64,000 bases of DNA from Ephydatia muelleri (Eukaryota; Porifera; Demospongiae; Spongillida; Spongillidae): positions 7,898,528-7,962,527 of the forward strand of contig JABACO010000008.1 in assembly GCA_013339895.1 (NCBI GenBank), given 5' to 3'. The notes below the pieces were generated by a model, which was given only the letters and a program-made list of their open reading frames with translations, was not told the DNA's origin and did no database searches. Positions 34,901 to 46,304 of the stretch are shown in pieces. Both the position numbers and the translations under genes were made by a program. Position 1 is the stretch's first letter; the number at the start of each line of letters is the position of its first letter.

Positions 34901-37900
34901 CATATTATGTTTGAAGGGTAGTAGCATTTTTACAATTGTGAATCGCATCCACACAGTACTATTTTGTCTCCTAATCCAGATATAATTGCCAGTGTCATTG
35001 TCGTCATTGCTATTGCTGTGGCTTCAATTGTTGCAATTGTTATCATCATACTGGTACGTAAAGGTGTACTGCGAAGGAAAAGGAGGACACCAACACAGCC
35101 TACTACAGATGGTCTGGGTGAGTGATAATGCTAGTGGCTGAAACCATGCACATGTAAAACGTTTTGCATTTAAATCTGCTCAGCAGGGGGGCATTGTACA
35201 TCTAGTATATTAAATAAATTATTGATTAACAAACTTAATGCACCAACACATCTGAATTTGTATCTAGACTAGCCATCCATTGAGTATATGCTTACTGATG
35301 TGTAGGCTTCACAACATTGGTGCAACATTTAAAAATCATTGTCACACCCATCCTATCATTATCTGTTGCTATGTGTACACTGTAGCCTTAACTTGTTATT
35401 GAAGATTGATTATGAAAATGCTTGGTTATTCATATTATTATGGTTAATAGACTACGCACAGGCAACCGAAAGATTGAGGCATGGAGTTTAATAGCATTAA
35501 AAAACATGATATGAGGATTTTTCTTGCTGAAATGATCACTAGCCTCAATTAAATTTTGAAAACCATTTTCTTAAATGAAAGGGAGTCAAATGCTATTAAA
35601 ATGTGTCTATGTTTTTCAGAGTTCAGTTATCCCAGATCTTGTGTATAATGAGGAGCACTATCAGCAAATACCTGCCGCATATTAATAGTTGGTCAAAATA
35701 CAAAAGCACACACTCATACTTTTAATCCCTATTGTAATAAACAGCTGCATCTCAATCCCCCACTAAATCCATTCATATAAAAAGCACAACAGACAACCCC
35801 TTTGAGAATAATCTTCTAGCATAGGAGCGTATTGTGCAATGACATCCATATTCTAAACTACCCCGTGTGATTGATTTTGAATATTTGACAACAATGGTGG
35901 ACTTGTTTGTAATTAAAATGTTCAGAAAATAGCAATGTGAGAGATTGTAACTAATATCTCATGTTCATTCTTACAGATAATGTGATTTACAATGGATCTC
36001 CTCCAAATGTTCCAATGAATAACCTTGTTCCTATGACAGCTGTTATTCCCTATGCCACTTATGAACCTGTGAATGACATCCCTCAAGTGAGTTAGCTCTT
36101 GGTTTCAATAACGCTTTACTTCAAGTAATTTTGCATAATGCAGCTAGCGCTGAATTGTATTGATCATTGAGTGTTAGTGATTATGGGTGAAGGAAGTGTA
36201 TTTGCATGTCTAGTTCACATAATACTTCATATGGTAGAATGGATTGGGTTTTCCTGAGAAACATGGCTCAGTACAACAGATCAGTGACTAAGTGCATGAT
36301 TTAGTGGATCACATGCTCTCCTACTGCAGGTTAATTACGATTATTTAGAGGAAGACTGTAACCCTTACCTCATACCAGCATCACACGAGGAAGAGCTATA
36401 TGTGCAATTGGAATCCAAAAAATTGAAAAAGATCCCAAGACACCAGATTGAGTAAGCTTATGGAAAATCATGCACGAATATATTGGTGGGCAAAAGGTAG
36501 TAAATCTTTATTATTAGCAGAGCAAACATCAAGTACAATTAAGTTAAAAATTGACATCTAGTAAGGATGGCCTTAGTGTTATTATTGGCTCTTACCAGAT
36601 GGAGGTTCAGCCTGCTGCAAATGACAGACAGCACTTTCAACTTGGGCCTGTATTTTATGATTGTTAATCAAATTTGAAGCAGAGTCTAAGTTAAAAGTGA
36701 TAACCAGTGGCATCAAAATCTTTTACAAGTATTATTTATTTTGTGCTTCATGGGTCTGCATTCTCTGCTACAATTGTGTCTAAGATAGTTTACTTGCTGC
36801 ATTTTAAAACATTTCATAACTTTGATTAGAGCTAATGAAATGCTGGGAAGTGGTCAGTTTGGTGGGGTCCAAATAGGAATATGGAATGGATCCATAGGAA
36901 GGCGTGAAGTTGCCATCAAGACTCTCAATCCTACAATAACCCAGCCAGATGCTAAGGTCAAGTTTCTGCAGGAAGCAGCCATCATGGCCCAGTTCAGACA
37001 TCCTTACATTATTCAACTGTATGGCATTGTCCTTGATGGAGAACCTGTAGGTGATATAATTTGCATACTTCAATTAGCACAATTCTCTGCATGCAGATAA
37101 TGCTTGTGCTGGAGTTGGCCAATAAAAAGGATCTAAGAACACACCTTGGTACAATGAGGCCAGAGTAAGTATGTGGTTGGATAGGTACATGTATGATAAC
37201 AATCTACCCAAGTCCTGGACAGATGATACAACCTGACATTCCTCTGTGGCTGCTAAAATACTCTAAACAGACAGCAGCAGGAATGAAATATCTCTCTAGC
37301 AAATTATTTGTCCATCGTGACCTTGCTGCAAGAAACATACTTGTTACAAAGGACTGCATATGCAAGGTCATTTTACATCATGTGAGCATGACAAAATTGA
37401 GTCTCCAATATTTAACCCTCAGATTGCTGACTTTGGACTGTCACGTGACCTGGCTGATGACACATATTATGTTTCCCATGGAGGAATGGTTCCCATCAAG
37501 TGGACAGCTCCAGAGGCTATCCACTTCAAGAAGTACTCCACTGCCAGTGATGTGTGGAGCTATGGATGCCTGCTGTATGAGATATGGAGCATGGGAATGA
37601 AACCTTTTGAAGAGATCATCAATTCAGAAGTAGGTTGGTTTGTATATACACATATAGTGGTAGTATATATTGTGGCTGTTCCGTTTACAGGTTGTTCAAA
37701 AGATTGATTCAGGCTACAGACTCCCACCACCTCCTGGATGTCCACAGCTGATCTACCAGTTAATGATTCAATGCTGGCAAGTCATTTTCACAACTTTATA
37801 ATGTCAATGTTTCCTTATCTATATTCAATTTGTTTATTCTGAATATCAAGTACATGGTACATTAGCAGGATTTAGAAGCATGTAATTTGATGAAAAAAAA

Positions 37901-38166
37901 TTAATTTCAAAGTGTAAAAGTCATGTTAAGCATACAATTGTGTTTTCCATTTGTTGATACGAAGTCAAATTTGTAGGAACCCGGAGACACATTCTCGTCC
38001 ATTATTCGGAGAAATCTACCAGTCCTTGTGTCAGAGTGAAGAGCTTGTCCTTGCAATTCCAAGTGATGTCCACCTCATCCATCCCAATGCAGGAATGGTT
38101 GGTGCCTCTCTAGAGGCTGGAGAGAACCTTTACATTGAGCTCCAGAAGTGCTATTTGCAAGTGTAA
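31910..38166 (+). CDS. Receptor tyrosine kinase gene 2, complete 531-residue frame
   Basis: Exons 31910-31991, 32423-32644, 34980-35117, 35977-36086, 36330-36451, 36830-37046, 37097-37164, 37213-37366, 37423-37629, 37691-37776, 37977-38166 sum to 1596 nt with all phases matching. Parts: signal peptide (1-27), cysteine-repeat ectodomain (28-101, 21 Cys, four CCCPxCDxP-type units), transmembrane helix (about 103-127) with [10 protein letters not shown], juxtamembrane (about 128-224; tyrosines in NVIYNG, YATYEP, ELYVQL), kinase (about 225-490): GSGQFGGV, Lys255, Glu273, HRDLAARN (Asp356, Asn361), DFG (Asp374), YY 386-387, APE, RP of subdomain XI. All residues needed for activity are present. The C-terminus [11 protein letters not shown] has two phosphotyrosine-type motifs. 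Intron 10 is GC-AG; exon 8 uses an AAG acceptor. Ligand unknown; acts at the plasma membrane. Confidence 0.92.
33712..33793 (+). pseudogene. Second signal-peptide exon in gene 2, with stop
   Basis: Same ATG context, length (82 nt) and donor (CTCG/GTAAGC) as 31910-31991, but TAG follows MMVHM in the ATG frame. It lies inside intron 2. If transcribed as an alternative first exon it would not give a receptor. Confidence 0.6.
34496..34775 (+). pseudogene. Alternative cysteine ectodomain exon, out of phase
   Basis: Between acceptor TTCATAG and donor CCTT/GTATGTGAG. The first part reads [36 protein letters not shown]; the second part, in the next frame, reads [15 protein letters not shown], a Ser/Thr/Pro stalk like that after the cysteine repeats of gene 1. 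Length 280 nt against a required multiple of three, so one extra base (about 34690-34710) breaks it. It must be skipped for gene 2 to read through. Gene 1 has lost the region. Confidence 0.6.
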
Positions 38167-39097
38167 AATTGATTGTCACTAGTGCAGTACTATTAGACTG
38201 CTAATGTAGTTGCTTTACATGTATGTTGTAGCTGCTTAGATAGTAGAGACAGTCCAGTTAGACACAAAGGTGTGGATATGTTTCTCTTTCTGTGTTACTC
38301 AATGAAATTATACAAATTGCCCCAAAAAGTTTTATTAATTGACATTATATTTTTGTCTTAAGGGCACATGTATATATAACAAATTCCCAACCGATCTATA
38401 AATTGGAATGCATAATTGTGTTCATTTAATAAGAGTTAACATTGCTTTACAGAACTAGTGGACAGAGCCTTTCCAATGGCTGCTTTCTGGCCTTTTGTTC
38501 AGCTATTCCACAAGGATTGTTGTATCATCTCAATGTATTGATTACATGGAAGAATCTCTTATTCACCTAGGAAAGTTAAGTTTTCGTACACGATTCATAA
38601 TACACTTCCTCCCTCTCCCATTAAAAAAGAGAGGTCCGGGAGGTTCTAGGCCTATATGAACATGCAAATAGAGTTAGCATTTTCTCACACACACTTCGCA
38701 TCTAACAACACCTGTTTCAAACCTCACCACTGCTTCTTACATCAATGGTATAGGTACCATACTGTAGTACTCGTGACATCAAATATGTGGTGCATGCTCA
38801 AGTCCAAACATCAAAAGTGCATGGCCCTTTGATAGGATCCTACAAACTATTAATTATACATTTTGCAAACATGCTTCTTTATTAGCAAATGCAGGGCTGT
38901 TTAGTTGTAGGACTCGACTGTTAGAAACAGTAATGTTCACAAATCTACGCCCACCCATTGCATTTCTCTTTCCTGGCTAATTGTTCTACACCTTATGTTT
39001 ATACAAACGCACCTCTTGAAGAAAAAAAAAATCTACAATCTTTTTTATGATGTTGCATTGATTGTAGGGCACGTGAGGGCGATAGGGAGGCGGCCCT

Positions 39098-39144
39098 CCC
39101 CCCCCCCCCCCCCCCCCCCCACCCCCCCCCCCCCCCCCCCCCCC
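39098..39144. repeat. Poly-C tract (one A)
   Basis: Forty-seven bases, all C except one A. The corresponding site in unit 1 (near 15455) has only CCCCC, so the tract grew in this copy. Confidence 0.97.
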
Positions 39145-40085
39145 AGAAATTTTTTGAGAGTCTTGCCATTTTTAAATTTTAAACTGTTCTGGATATGCCG
39201 TACATCTACCAACATAATATCCTTTGTTACAGCCGTGAGTTTTCATCAACATATTAATTTTCTTTTTTGTTTACACCTGGGAAGCAACAACATTGAAGCC
39301 CTTTTCCCCCGATTATCACGTGATACGCACGGTGCCGTACTCACGACGTACATGTACATGTATACTGAAATTTGAACTCAACTCGAGTAGAGAGGCTCAA
39401 GCCCGCGCTAGTGTTGTTATATCAATTCATTATACTTCAAGAGTGATCGAGTATTATTATTATGAATTTTCTAGGATCTGTTATTCAGCTGATCTCGGTA
39501 GGCCCTATACCAGGCCCCTACCGCAGCTACGCCACTGGCTAGTTACACACGATGAAACGAAGAAGGAGAAAAATGAAATGCCGATATTTCATCTCACCAA
39601 AAATGGCATGGTTTAACTAAGCGCATGTATTATCATATTTCATAGATTATGTGCCAACGGGCGAGGGGAGGCAACGCTTCGTTATCGCGGTCGATCTAAA
39701 ACCACGCCCGCGGGCCATTCCTACACATAGGACTCTCGTTATGTCCACACTGCATCTGGACCCACGTGGCCCAACATATAGGGTTGGCTATGTGGGTGTT
39801 TTTTTTTTAATTCAGCCTTTTATAAAATGTCAATAATGCTTAAATCTACACTATAACCATAGCTGTTGAATAATAACAAACTACTGAAAATTAAATGCAT
39901 GACTTTCATGATACCTCTTGCTGGTAGCTCAATTACCTCCACACAATCCAGGTGAAGTCCATCATTACCCCTCATCCCAGGAGAAGTGGGAGTGAACCAG
40001 AGGTGGACTCCACACTAATGTCAATAGCCATCTTCAAGGTCCAGCCTTTGGAGCTGTTGGCCAACATACCCATTGATAAGAAGGT

Positions 40086-40105
40086 GGGGGGGGGGGGGGG
40101 GGGGG
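40086..40105. repeat. Poly-G tract
   Basis: 20 consecutive G; equivalent position near 1303 reads GGGAGGTAAGGGG. Confidence 0.95.
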
Positions 40106-41163
40106 CTGGTGTGTAATAGGCAATATATACTACTCATGGCACAACCCCTTTTTCACATGCCACACCTCCTTCCTGTCATGCCCCACCCTTGCAAACCCCT
40201 CTTGTAAACATGTTCCCTTCTTAATTCTCCATAACTACGGCTGTGCAGGATTAATAATAGTAATTTCATGTTAGTCTCATTGAAACTAAAGGACCTCACA
40301 TTGCACTTATTTCCAAGGAAAAACATTACAGTTTGTTGCGACGTGTTGCTACACGTGTGTGTGTGTGGGGTGTGTGTGTGTGGGTGTGGGTGTGCTTTGC
40401 AACTTGGAGGCGGCAGTAGTAGCTAGTTCTTCCCAGTGATGTTCATGCATTGCAAGAAGTCTATTCAAGTGTGCATACATCATCTGCACCAGTCACATTG
40501 CTGTGATGGTGTGTAATATATATGAAGCTGCAGTGTGTGCGTGTAGGTGATGTGATGTGTGTGATGGATGCATCGAGCTATACAGTTTCCATGCACTGAC
40601 ACCATCTCCACTGGCAGATACTGGTTTACATGTATGCATATACAAACACATGTAAATATATGCACAATCATACACATGCACACACACACTACACACACAC
40701 ACATACATTAAAAAAACATTTCGCAAACCTGCCATTGCATTATAGCGTGACTCCTTGCAGGACACGCTTTTTCTCCTCATCAGTTATGATATAAGTGCGC
40801 AACATATAGCCGTCAATCTTTCCATTCACATTGTTCCTATACATTGGACCTTTTCCAAGTTAATGTACCCATGGTGATAAAAAATGCGTCCGCCATTTTG
40901 GTAGGCATTAAAATGACTGAGCAAGCAGCTAAAAGTCCCTTGTTGAGTGGAAAGGAGCTTTATGATGATGGCAGGGATACACTGAAAGGTAGTTCAATGG
41001 TCCTGAAGCTGAAAGAGTTGCGGCGGCAAAAGATATGTCAGTACGCCTAATGGAATCCATGCGAAAGGATATAGTATAATCATAGATATTTGATTCATGG
41101 ATTGGAAACCTCTCACGTGATCCATTACGCCTCGTACAACATTTATGTACAATCCGAGTTCTT

Positions 41164-41258
41164 CTGTTCGAGTGCTTAACGTGTGTTTCGCTTTTTTTGG
41201 TGCGTGGGCGTACTATTATCCAAGCTTTTGTGCCTGTTCGAGTGCTTAACGTGTGTTT
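41164..41258. repeat. 25-bp direct repeat pair
   Basis: CTGTTCGAGTGCTTAACGTG plus TGTTT occurs at 41164-41188 and 41234-41258, period 70 bp. Confidence 0.85.
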
Positions 41259-42062
41259 TACTGGTCGGAAGTGTTCGTATAGGTTATTTTCAACTTGATA
41301 TACAACCCTACTCATTGTTCGCGCTGGTTGAACGCTTATCATCGTTCATAGACGGCTAGAAGGCTTTGTGCGACTCTACCGCGAGTACGGTAAGTCGCAT
41401 AGGAACCATCTAAGCAGTTTCCGATACTTCACTACGAAAGCTATGAGGTTGACTAACCTACGTGTATCAGTAGCGTGCAGTTCTTAGCGTGTACGGTGTT
41501 AGGTTCTATTTGAGGCCCACTGTTTGTGCGACTGTAACACGTTTCCATATGCACGCCTGTAAGATTAAAAGACTGAAAAGTGTAGTGCACACATCGTGGT
41601 GTATGGTGAAGAGTATCTTTCTGCTTATGGTACTATGTTTGAGCTTGTATAAAAAAATTTTGCGTAACATGTTATGATTGATTTATCCACAGCTGGGTCG
41701 CGTATAGCGTTGTATGTAGATGCTGCGTATACTTACAATCTCAGATTACAGTATGGGAAAGAGAAAATTGAGGTTCTTTTCACCCAAAAATTATGCACGA
41801 AAAAAGAAGAAGATTCTATAGAGTCCATGCATGCAACAACTTCCAGCAACTGTAAGCAGCAGTGCTAGCACAGAAGAGTCACTCCCAATATCTTTGCCAG
41901 CATTTGTGTACACTGGAGGTTATGTAAGCGATGTAGCCCACCTTAACACTAGGTTGAAGTTATCCTACACACTTCCCTTCCCGTGGGTAAATATGACCAG
42001 TTCATCAGACAAGTAAAATCTTTGTTACCTTACACACCGTCCATCTTCAAACTTTAGTGAAG

Positions 42063-42632
42063 TTATGTACACAATCCAGGTTGATAAAGAGCTGGAGTGG
42101 ATGGACATTGGCTGTGTTTAGTAGCAGTGTAGAAACTGGTTGTTGAAACCTTCAAAAACACTATCCATTTACGTGTAGCTTCATATGACTCTGACGTCCT
42201 CAGAGTATGGAAAGACTTCCATAATTTTTCTTCGTTTAACTTGCTTACCAGCATATCAGCGCTATTCACTACGTCGTTAAATAGTGTCCATACGTCTGCT
42301 GCAAAGGTATCAAGCGCTGAAGCATTTTTAGTTACATCACACCACAATAATAGCTGAGTAGCGGTAGTATGAGCATTTTGTGCAGCTGAAGATGGTAAAC
42401 GAGTGAAACTATCGTCCACCAATATAGATGAAACTGAGTCTTTCAACAATTCTATTATAGATAACAAAAGAACACCAGTAAGGAGACGATATACTAATTC
42501 ATTCCATGACGCATCAGCGGCATGAGAAGTTCTACATACCTGTTGCTGTGCGAGGAGGCTCAGCGACTCCTGCAGGAGGTAAAGTACTAGCCTAACTAAC
42601 GACCACTTCGGTGAAACGCGGATTGCATGCAA
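42063..42632 (-). CDS. 189-codon open frame, unknown protein, possibly transposon-derived
   Basis: A minus-strand frame with balanced composition, including VYRLLTGVLLLSIIELLKDS, SSAAQNAHTTATQLLLWC, FAADVWTLFNDVVNSADMLV and LWKSFHTLRTSESYEATRKW. It is predicted largely helical, with no signal peptide and no motif I can name. Neighbouring frames (42940-43284 minus; a short KRKLRFFSPKNYARKKKK frame near 41753 plus) are no clearer. The absence of low complexity makes chance less likely, but nothing supports expression. It may be the N-terminal part of a repetitive element protein. Confidence 0.35.
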   Translation of the reverse strand: MHAIRVSPKWSLVRLVLYLLQESLSLLAQQQVCRTSHAADASWNELVYRLLTGVLLLSIIELLKDSVSSILVDDSFTRLPSSAAQNAHTTATQLLLWCDVTKNASALDTFAADVWTLFNDVVNSADMLVSKLNEEKLWKSFHTLRTSESYEATRKWIVFLKVSTTSFYTATKHSQCPSTPALYQPGLCT

Positions 42633-42832
42633 CTAATGACATTCATTGCTGGGTTTCCAATCCATGTATCAAATATCTATGGTACAATTGACCTTCTCAT
42701 TAATACATTATGTCAAGAATCAGAGGGATTCACGACAAGGCAATGCAGAGGGTACGGAAAATTATACATGAAATCCGAGGTTAGAGCTAACCTTTGTAGC
42801 TTACTAGTATTTTCCAGTGTGACATAGTGCAT

Positions 42833-44114
42833 GGGGAAAGAAACTGGATGGAGTTTTAAGTGATTTTACTTTCATTAATCTTCTGGTCTTTTAGTATACG
42901 GCAGAGATAAGACATTTGATATGCAGTCTATAATGGTCTTTAAGTCTCCGCTAAATGCTTATAATTTTTTTTTACGATGGATTTGTTTCGAATGTTTTGG
43001 TACGTGAATGCAGCAACCATAACCGCTGATTTACGCGCGCGTTCTTTACTTTCGCGCATTTGTACACCACATGTTGTCCTGCGGCTCTCCGTTGGAAGTG
43101 TTTGTCTCCCTGATGTGGGACAATAAAGTCGTTTATTCTGCTCAGTGCTAGTATTATGTATATTTCTCTTTATAGGCTTGGTCAGGTATGAAACCACATT
43201 TCTGCTCTTTTGTTTTACATTGAACATCATGCAAAACACCAGGAACTGCAACTGATCGGAACATTCAAACACATCAAAACCCATGATGTGGCATCAACCT
43301 CATGAAGAGAAGTCCATTGGATCCTCGACATCGAACAGTGCAAAAGAAACTAAGGATGTATAAAATCTTCTAGCTTGAATACCAACCTCAATGCCAATGA
43401 CAGGCTTTCAACAGTTTTGGCAACTAAGCCAGCTCACTCACTGTCTAAAGTGTCTCCTACATTGTGGAATCATGCAATTGTTTTGTCATAACAGCGCTTA
43501 CAGCACACTTACCAAATACTACGAATTTTTGCCTTCTATAGGACTTTCATTGCAAGACGTTAAGGATATAGAAGCATGCCACTACACATATTGATTGATC
43601 TTCGAATCGTAGGCTGACCAGTTCAAGGTTTGGTGAGATCACGCATAGAAGTCAATTGCTGACCATGACTACTGGAGCAAGTTGTCAGAACAACTGGAAC
43701 AATTTAATGTCCAATTTATCATTCCAGAAATTATTTTAGACAGGATCATACATGTATGGCACTGAGAGGCTATGAACACCTTGATAAGTGTGAAGGTAAA
43801 AAAAATAACTTCATTTCATCATAATTAAGTGTCAAAATTATTTAATGGCAAACATGCTGTTTAATCAGGTTATTCAAAGTTAGTCAAGAACATACATATA
43901 ACTAACTAAATCATGCATAATGTATGATTAATAATTTCAAATTGATGACCCCTGCCAATTACTCGTCCAATGTGAATTCTAAATTCAGCAATTCACCTGG
44001 TATTTTCAACTTCAAGTGCTGATACCTATTTCCACTGAGATCCTAAAATGGTGACGTATTTGCCAAAATACCTCTGCTTGCAATTGATTCTTAACCTCTA
44101 TCTGCCATTAATAT
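42833..44114. other. No gene supported
   Basis: Short open frames only, none with recognisable motifs or splice context. Confidence 0.5.
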
Positions 44115-44468
44115 TAGTTTTGTTTCAGATGCTTGCATGTGGTGGACGCATATCGGACCAGAAAATTAGAGAAAAGTCATGACTTTTCTCTAAGACGCGG
44201 CATTGACGCTGTTAGGATATATATTTAGGGTTTAGGGTTTAGGGTTTAGGGCCGCGCCGAAGGCGTGAGGGACCATGTCAATTTGCACCCGGAATCCGAA
44301 TCCGGTGTCAAAAACCACCCGTCTTACACTAAATTTTTGAACCAATGTTTCGGCCGTGAACGAGGGCGCCTTCGGCGCCATATAAGGCGCACGTCGCGCC
44401 ATATTAAAAATCCTAATTTCCTGGTCCGATATGCGTCCACCACATGCAAGCATCTGAAGCAAAACTAA
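44115..44468. mobile_element. Palindrome-bounded GC-rich insert
   Basis: Arms at about 44115-44168 and 44414-44468 are reverse complements (GATGCTTGCATGTGGTGGAC ... TATCGGACCAG). Inside are a perfect hairpin (AGAGAAAAGTCATGACTTTT region near 44170), four TTTAGGG units (44224-44251) and CG-rich palindromes (GGCGCCTTCGGCGCC near 44366). GC content is much above the flanks. A short minus-strand frame crosses it but has no recognisable domain. Confidence 0.65.
44224..44251 (+). repeat. Interstitial (TTTAGGG)4
   Basis: Four perfect heptamers of the plant/algal-type telomere repeat, inside the palindromic insert. Confidence 0.95.
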
Positions 44469-44510
44469 CCAAGCCTGATGGAGTACACCTTCCAGGTATT
44501 CTGGCTTTTT

Positions 44511-44835
44511 GCATTTTGGTCTGGTGCATGGAGCTCCCTGGGTTGCCAAATCAAACTCACTTAGTGACATAGCCACTGCTCATAAAGGGTAGGGACCCAG
44601 GACCTGCAGGTGTGTCATGTGGGTCCTAGGTGTTGTTTGAGAAGTTTGACCTCACAAGCAATTTGGCATTTTGGTCTGGTGCCTGAAGCTTCCTGGGTTG
44701 CCAATTCAAACTCACTTGGTGACATAGCCACTGCTCCATAAAGTGGAGGAGCCAAGGACATACCTCAAGCACAGGTGTGTCATGTGGGTCCTGGGTGATG
44801 TTTGGGAAGAGTAGCCACGCTGGCAATTTGGTTAT
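44511..44835. repeat. 155-bp tandem duplication, two copies
   Basis: Both copies begin GCATTTTGGTCTGGTGC and share TCAAACTCACTT, GTGACATAGCCACTGCTC and GTGTGTCATGTGGGTCCT; about 85% identical by eye. Confidence 0.85.
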
Positions 44836-45460
44836 TTTGATCTTAAAATGTATTTTATTTATGTCAGTTTTTAATCAGTGAAATAAATGCATCTACACCT
44901 TGTTTCTTAATAAGCGTCTTGATTTAGGACGATATGTGCTGATAGAGATATGCAGTGGAATACAGCAACTGGATACTGAACTAAGGATTATTCTGAGAGC
45001 TAGTGTAAGCATCGTTCGTTATCGTTATGAATTTACTTAGCACGGCTATTTGAGTTGTAAATTATGGAATGTTGGACTAACTTCCACGCAGTGACGGGGG
45101 AGGGAGGAAGAAAGTCACGTGCCGCTCCGACAACGGTATGTAATGCGTACGCGTATTTGATAATGGTTCTGGCGCATAAGACCGTTATTAGATACCTAAT
45201 CTCGTTCCCAGTCTCACTTACATAAGCATTATTGTACTCTTCTATTGCATAATCATACGTAATGCGCCCCTCTTCCCCGCATGAACCAAAGCCACGTAAC
45301 GAGGTGTGAAAAAATGACCGTCACCAGCGTACATATACATATGCAAGTAATATTGATCAGCTAAAATTAACGTTCAATATACGCATACCTACATGAAGAC
45401 GGCGTTGATAAATCTTGCATGCTTCATTAACAATTTCTAGCTAAGCGTGAGATAATGCGA

Positions 45461-46111
45461 TCAAACGGACCAGCACAGAGTAGGGGTTTTGTGCACGTAG
45501 GTTCTGTCCTCCAGCTGTCCGAGCATGAATGCGGCTACGTCTGCCCGCGAAATCCTTAGGCAAGGCACGGGAATGGACCCAGACGGCTCCACGTGAATGT
45601 TGCCGCGGGCGGGCTCGTCGACTAGTCCTACTGGGCGCGCAATGATCCAATCAACGTCGCTCTTTTGAATGTCCGCCTCTTGGTCATCCTTATCGATGAG
45701 GGCGTTGTACAGGAGGATGCGCAGGAACCACGGCACCAGTTTACGGTTATCCGGACCCACTCCAAACGAGCTGCACACTACGATGCGACGCACGCCCGTG
45801 TTTTTCATGGCGTCTAGAATCACTCGAGTCCCTGCGGAACACGCGGTATCGCGGGTGAGCAAGGAACGTGACCCTAAAGCCACCAGTACCGCGTCCTTGT
45901 CCCTCACGGCCGCCTCCACGGCCGCGGCGTCCTCCAGCGTCCCCTTCACGCATACGATGTTCGGGTGCTTGATGGCCAGTTTTTCGGGGCTTCTGACGTA
46001 GGCGGTTACGGTGTGTCCCGCTTCGGCAGCTTGCCTGCAGAGCTCGAGTCCTGTCCCGCCCGTGGCACCGAATATCACGACCTTGAACAACTTAATGGCT
46101 GCAGTCGCCAT
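45461..46111 (-). CDS. NAD(P)-binding Rossmann protein, BLVRB-like, copy 2
   Basis: Intronless, 216 residues starting MATAAIKLFKVVIFGATGG; an upstream in-frame ATG (46168) would add 19 residues absent from copy 3, so the shorter start is preferred. Nucleotide motif GATGGTG, YVRSPEKL, ALGSRSLL and CSSFG as in copy 1. The C-terminal half (DWIIARPVGLVDEPARGN, RISRADVAAFMLGQLEDRTY) matches copy 3 closely and copy 1 only loosely. Expected cytosolic NAD(P)H-dependent reductase; substrate unknown. Lies in a segment (45229-46115) duplicated at 48043-48895. Confidence 0.88.
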   Translation of the reverse strand: MATAAIKLFKVVIFGATGGTGLELCRQAAEAGHTVTAYVRSPEKLAIKHPNIVCVKGTLEDAAAVEAAVRDKDAVLVALGSRSLLTRDTACSAGTRVILDAMKNTGVRRIVVCSSFGVGPDNRKLVPWFLRILLYNALIDKDDQEADIQKSDVDWIIARPVGLVDEPARGNIHVEPSGSIPVPCLRISRADVAAFMLGQLEDRTYVHKTPTLCWSV

Positions 46112-46304
46112 CTTGATTTGCTCTATTATGGTAAAAATATAGTGCTTGAGGATGCAAACATTATTCATAGCTGATTATTTCACACTTCCGCTAATATTAA
46201 TAATTACTAGCTGTATTACGAGTTCGTACGATTAATTGCTACATGGCGGCACGGGTACGATGTGCTTTGCATCACAAGCGAATCGTGCCGCTATTTTCCT
46301 ATCC

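Larger units (their letters stand above)
38167..40620. other. 3' flank of RTK gene 2 and unit tail
   Basis: Aligns by eye with 14515-15900 and then, from about 39835, with 1075-1860 at the left edge of the window; the window therefore opens in the tail of an earlier unit. Includes a decayed copy of the exon candidate at 1140-1306 (39895-40085). No intact gene. Confidence 0.65.

Noticed and set aside
34462-34914. 150-codon frame treated as one gene
   Set aside because: It runs through the donor into intron; only 34496-34775 looks exonic and that is out of phase.
44232-44576. 114-codon minus frame crossing the palindromic insert
   Set aside because: It spans the insert border and tandem repeat, with no motif; chance frame in GC-rich DNA.
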